From Phytomonas francai (lineage: Eukaryota > Euglenozoa > Kinetoplastea > Trypanosomatida > Trypanosomatidae): a stretch of 59,150 bases of DNA. The notes under the pieces are model-generated. The model had not been told where the DNA came from. It searched no databases and saw nothing but the letters and a program-made list of their open reading frames with translations. This document shows positions 56,194 through 59,150 of this stretch, piece by piece (the first letter of the stretch is position 1; each line of letters begins with the position of its first letter). Made by a program: the position numbers and the translations under genes. The DNA lies in the NCBI GenBank assembly GCA_001766655.1, contig MJCC01000002.1, forward strand, positions 1 to 59,150. The letters run 5' to 3'.

Positions 56194-58124
56194 TTCTTTC
56201 CGCTCTTTTTGATTTGCTTGATAATATGTATATGTGTATATATTTATACCTAGGTATAAAGTTTTCCAATTCCTTGCTTACCAAGAGAATAGTCGCAGCA
56301 GGTTGTTAGGCGTGGACACCGACGAATGATGCCATCGATTGTTGGCACCATTACTCCACAGTTTTGCATAGAGGGGGCGTAAAAACAATGAAACAGTTGT
56401 ACAAACGACCTTGTAAAGCGGTAGTTGAGAGGACCGAAGAGTTAGTTTTACAGTTTTGTGGGGCTCTCGAGGTTGTCTCTCTTGATGTGAAGCGTTGCTT
56501 ATTAGAGGTTCTCTTTCAACGCAAGAATTGGTAACAACACAAACCATCATTGTTCGATGACGCCATTCCCCTTCCCGCGAAGAAAGAGGTAATTCACAGG
56601 CGGTGCTTGTAATCAAAACCCCTAGCTCTTCCGTAGTTCTGATAGAAGCGATAATAATGTTAAGAATAGTGCACTAGCCCCTTAAAGGAAGGGAGGCAAA
56701 GACCACTTATCTCCTTCGCATAAAGCGGGGGAGGGGCAAGAACGACTAGCAGACCTACACCGGCTGACAACATTGACAGAAATTACAGCAGCACGAAAAC
56801 TGTCCAACCTCTGATTGTCATTGCATACACTATGGAACGGCATCGAAACACCAAGGTGCAGTTCAGCGCACGCGGGAGACCACTTACTTGCAACGGTATT
56901 TCATCGCCAATGCTGTAGGGATGTGGAGAAAGCACGTGGTCATGACGTCTGAGTCTAGTGATTGATATTTCCAGAACCTGACAAGCATTTCCTGTATTTA
57001 GGATGCGCATATCGTGGAGCCGTGCCCATCGAAGCGATGTATCAGTCATGACACGTGCACAGGGCCCTAGGGGGGAGAGCGAGTCTTCTGTTGGAAGACA
57101 CGTGCAACGATCACTGCTCAGCGACTTTGTTCCGTTGCTTTCAATTCTTCAACCGCGAGTTAAGAATCTGCGGCGACCTCGAGTAGCTGAAACAGCAAAT
57201 GAATAGACATTCCCTCTGGTGTGTGTGTGTGTGTGGATTCGTTATTGGCACAAGAAAGCGATGGGAAGAACCCAGACAGGGTTACCAATGGCCAGCTGGC
57301 GATGAAGCCTGATTGAAATACAAACACCGCAGTACGCAAACGCGAAAGGGTGTTTCGCTCTGCACCTTTCCCTTTGTAAGAGTTCTACGCTGTTGTGTTA
57401 AAAAGGGGAAGAATGACCTCATTTTGATTACTTTTCACCGCCCTGGTGCACCTGCAGACGGGGGAGCGCATCCCATCTTGGGGTTCTACACCCCTATCCG
57501 AGGACAGAAAGAGCCCTCATGATTTTAGAACTAATCGCGCTCAGAAAAATACTATTTTTATTTTAGTTACTAGATATTCTCATTCATTCGTTTACAACAA
57601 TTTTTACCGTATTTTCACATTTTTTCGAGATAATAACATACACCCAACAGGGGAAAAAAATCCTCAGCACCTGCTATAGATACACCATATGATCACAAAG
57701 TGACGCGTCAATAGGGCTTTGGACACCTTAATAGTGACGAGCAAGGATATAGCTCGATAATACAAAAAAAGTATAATCTTATCATCATTTCAAAACACTG
57801 CTATTAATTTTTACTAACTGTAGTTTAAATATTCGAAGAGGGCTGTAAACCACACTTAGTTTCGATGTAGAGCTCACAGCTTCAAAAGTGATTATCAGGG
57901 GGGAAATCTATGGGGCAAGCTAATCAAGCATCTAATCGATCAAATATATTCATAAAATTATAAAACAAAGCGAATAATTACAACAGAGATAAATTCGAGA
58001 GGAGGGGAGGGGGGATAGTAAATTAGTTCCGGGTTCTTGGGGTTGTGCCGGATCAATTACTCCTACGTTACCTTTTTACGTAATAAAAGAATCATTGCCA
58101 CTATTTAGGCCACAGAAGGTGAGT
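56194..58124. other. 1.9-kb spacer, no gene I can confirm
   Basis: The longest gene-free stretch in the window. GC is higher than in other spacers between about 56.2 and 57.3 kb. Short minus-strand open frames exist at 56278-56616 and, opened without a start, 56783-57148 (ATG at 57049). I could not support either as a gene. A GT repeat lies at 57219-57235. The last ~500 bases before the transporter stop are AT-rich and probably its 3' UTR. Long regulatory 3' UTRs are common for trypanosomatid transporter genes. Confidence 0.45.
57219..57235. repeat. (GT)n microsatellite
   Basis: Perfect GT dinucleotide run of 17 bases in the long spacer. Confidence 0.9.
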
Positions 58125-59150
58125 TTAGGAATCCCAGAAGGACTGATAAACGGTTGCAATGGAGCCAAAGACAATGGCGATTACGCCTACCACGATCAGG
58201 GTATACGTCGCGAGGTAATGCCAAATGCCCACCGTCTTCAGTGACCAGTTGCCACAGTACATCCAGAAGTACGCGGGGAAAATAAAGCCCACAAATCCAC
58301 CGGTTAAAGAGCCTACCAGGCCAAATGCAAGGTTGATCGACGGAATGAACAGCCCCGCAACCAGCATCAGCCCGGAGAAAAACACGATGATAATGGAGTG
58401 CTTCCAGTACGGTACGGTGTCTAGATCCCAGTTTAAGCAGTAGTACAGGAAGTTACGGATCGGGATCATGTTCATCGCATATGCAGCGCATATCTTGATC
58501 AACATACCAATGTAGGCTACCATTACATACGGTTCGTGGACGGGGTCGAAGTTATAGAGTATAGAGTCTTCGGTTTTTGCAGCAAAATCGAAGAGCCCGA
58601 ACAGACCAGCAAGGATGTAGAATATCATGCAGATGGTCAGCCCGATGATGCTTGAAATGGTCAATTTCCTCACCGACGGCTTTGGCTTCATCTCGAAGTA
58701 TATCGAATACGCGGGTCCCTGACACATGTAAGCGAAAACGAAGATCGAGAGGGCGTAAATCGCTTTGTTTCCTGTGGTGAAGTACTCCATGTCGTCGCGC
58801 ATGCCGAGTTTCATTCCGTTGGTTGCACTGTGTATCACGATGGTCAAAACAAAGTACAACACCATAGTGACACCTATCGACGACACGTAGCGAATACTGT
58901 TGACGCGCTTGGGGATTACGACTGGAAGCATGAAAACAAGCCAGATCATGGTTGTGATGAGGTGGTTGCCGCTATTCGTCTTGAGGTACTCGGATGTGTG
59001 GGGCGATTTCTGAAGCATGGGGTTTACGAGGGAGTCGGTAGCACTGATGTAACCGATGGCAGTGCCCACACACGACAAGGCCATGATGCCACCCGTGAAG
59101 TAGCCACCCCACTTCCCAAAGAGACGATAGCCCATTTCCTCGTAGTTCCG
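58125..59150 (-). CDS. Amino acid transporter (AAAP family), 5' end beyond the right edge
   Basis: A plasma-membrane amino acid permease of the amino acid/auxin permease family, expanded in trypanosomatids. The frame runs from the stop at 58125 through an internal Met codon at 59135 to the last base of the window, so the start lies outside. About 341 residues are present against ~450-490 in the family, so the first two or so membrane spans are missing. Visible features are the GYRLFGKWGGYFTGGIMALS segment, repeated hydrophobic spans such as YALSIFVFAYMCQGPAYSIY, the SSIIGLTICMIFYILAGLFG stretch and the C-terminal TLIVVGVIAIVFGSIATVYQ. All are typical of trypanosomatid AAAP transporters. Substrate cannot be deduced. 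These genes often occur in arrays of near-identical copies, and others may follow beyond the edge. Confidence 0.9.
   Translation of the reverse strand, partial: RNYEEMGYRLFGKWGGYFTGGIMALSCVGTAIGYISATDSLVNPMLQKSPHTSEYLKTNSGNHLITTMIWLVFMLPVVIPKRVNSIRYVSSIGVTMVLYFVLTIVIHSATNGMKLGMRDDMEYFTTGNKAIYALSIFVFAYMCQGPAYSIYFEMKPKPSVRKLTISSIIGLTICMIFYILAGLFGLFDFAAKTEDSILYNFDPVHEPYVMVAYIGMLIKICAAYAMNMIPIRNFLYYCLNWDLDTVPYWKHSIIIVFFSGLMLVAGLFIPSINLAFGLVGSLTGGFVGFIFPAYFWMYCGNWSLKTVGIWHYLATYTLIVVGVIAIVFGSIATVYQSFWDS

Noticed and set aside
1..59150. Mobile elements, CRISPR arrays and prophage-like or bacterial operon features
   Set aside because: No transposase, reverse transcriptase, long terminal repeat or spacer array was seen. 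Gene structure and content are those of a kinetoplastid nucleus.

Overview
The window is nuclear DNA from a kinetoplastid protist, almost certainly a trypanosomatid. Every gene I can support (26 whole or partial, plus one with a broken frame) is intronless and lies on the minus strand. Genes are separated by AT-rich spacers. Several starts are preceded, on the minus strand, by a pyrimidine tract and an AG dinucleotide, as expected for spliced-leader trans-splicing inside a polycistronic unit. The content (IFT genes, kinetoplastid-type mitoribosomal protein, SPT16, Sec24) fits. I cannot name the species. I recall, without being able to check, that IFT27 and SPT16 lie near each other on one chromosome in Trypanosoma brucei, so this may be a conserved syntenic block.

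Transcription runs from right to left. At the right edge is the 3' part of an amino acid transporter (58125-59150), followed by an unusually long 1.9 kb spacer. Next come a basic SAP-like protein, a TTLL polyglutamylase-like gene, a 2-oxoglutarate/Fe(II) oxygenase, a small acidic/basic protein whose frame is broken by what looks like one extra A, SEC24, an ER-type membrane protein and a large SNF2 ATPase (to 40962). The middle holds a Ser-rich unknown, a zinc-finger/RS protein, phosphatase inhibitor-2, a polytopic membrane protein, IFT70, RPB3, IQCH and the proteasome subunit RPN1 (to 22482).

The left part holds a very large DOCK-family exchange factor, interrupted at 20781-21632 by an assembly gap inside a 24-bp tandem repeat. 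It continues with WDR34/DYNC2I2 (IFT dynein intermediate chain), IFT27, a small unknown, a Qa-SNARE, cytosolic-type TrpRS, two unknown probably mitochondrial proteins, mitoribosomal uL3m, and SPT16, which runs off the left edge.

Functionally this is mostly housekeeping: chromatin (SPT16, SNF2), RNA polymerase II (RPB3), translation (TrpRS, uL3m), proteasome (RPN1) and secretion (SEC24, syntaxin). There is a visible enrichment of flagellar genes (IFT27, WDR34, IFT70, IQCH, TTLL). Kinetoplastid gene order does not normally imply shared function, so I treat that as an observation only. I found no tRNA, rRNA, mobile element or CRISPR array. The most interesting items are the repeat-bearing DOCK protein, the broken small gene, the GC-rich island inside IQCH, the SAP-like basic protein and several lineage-specific unknowns.
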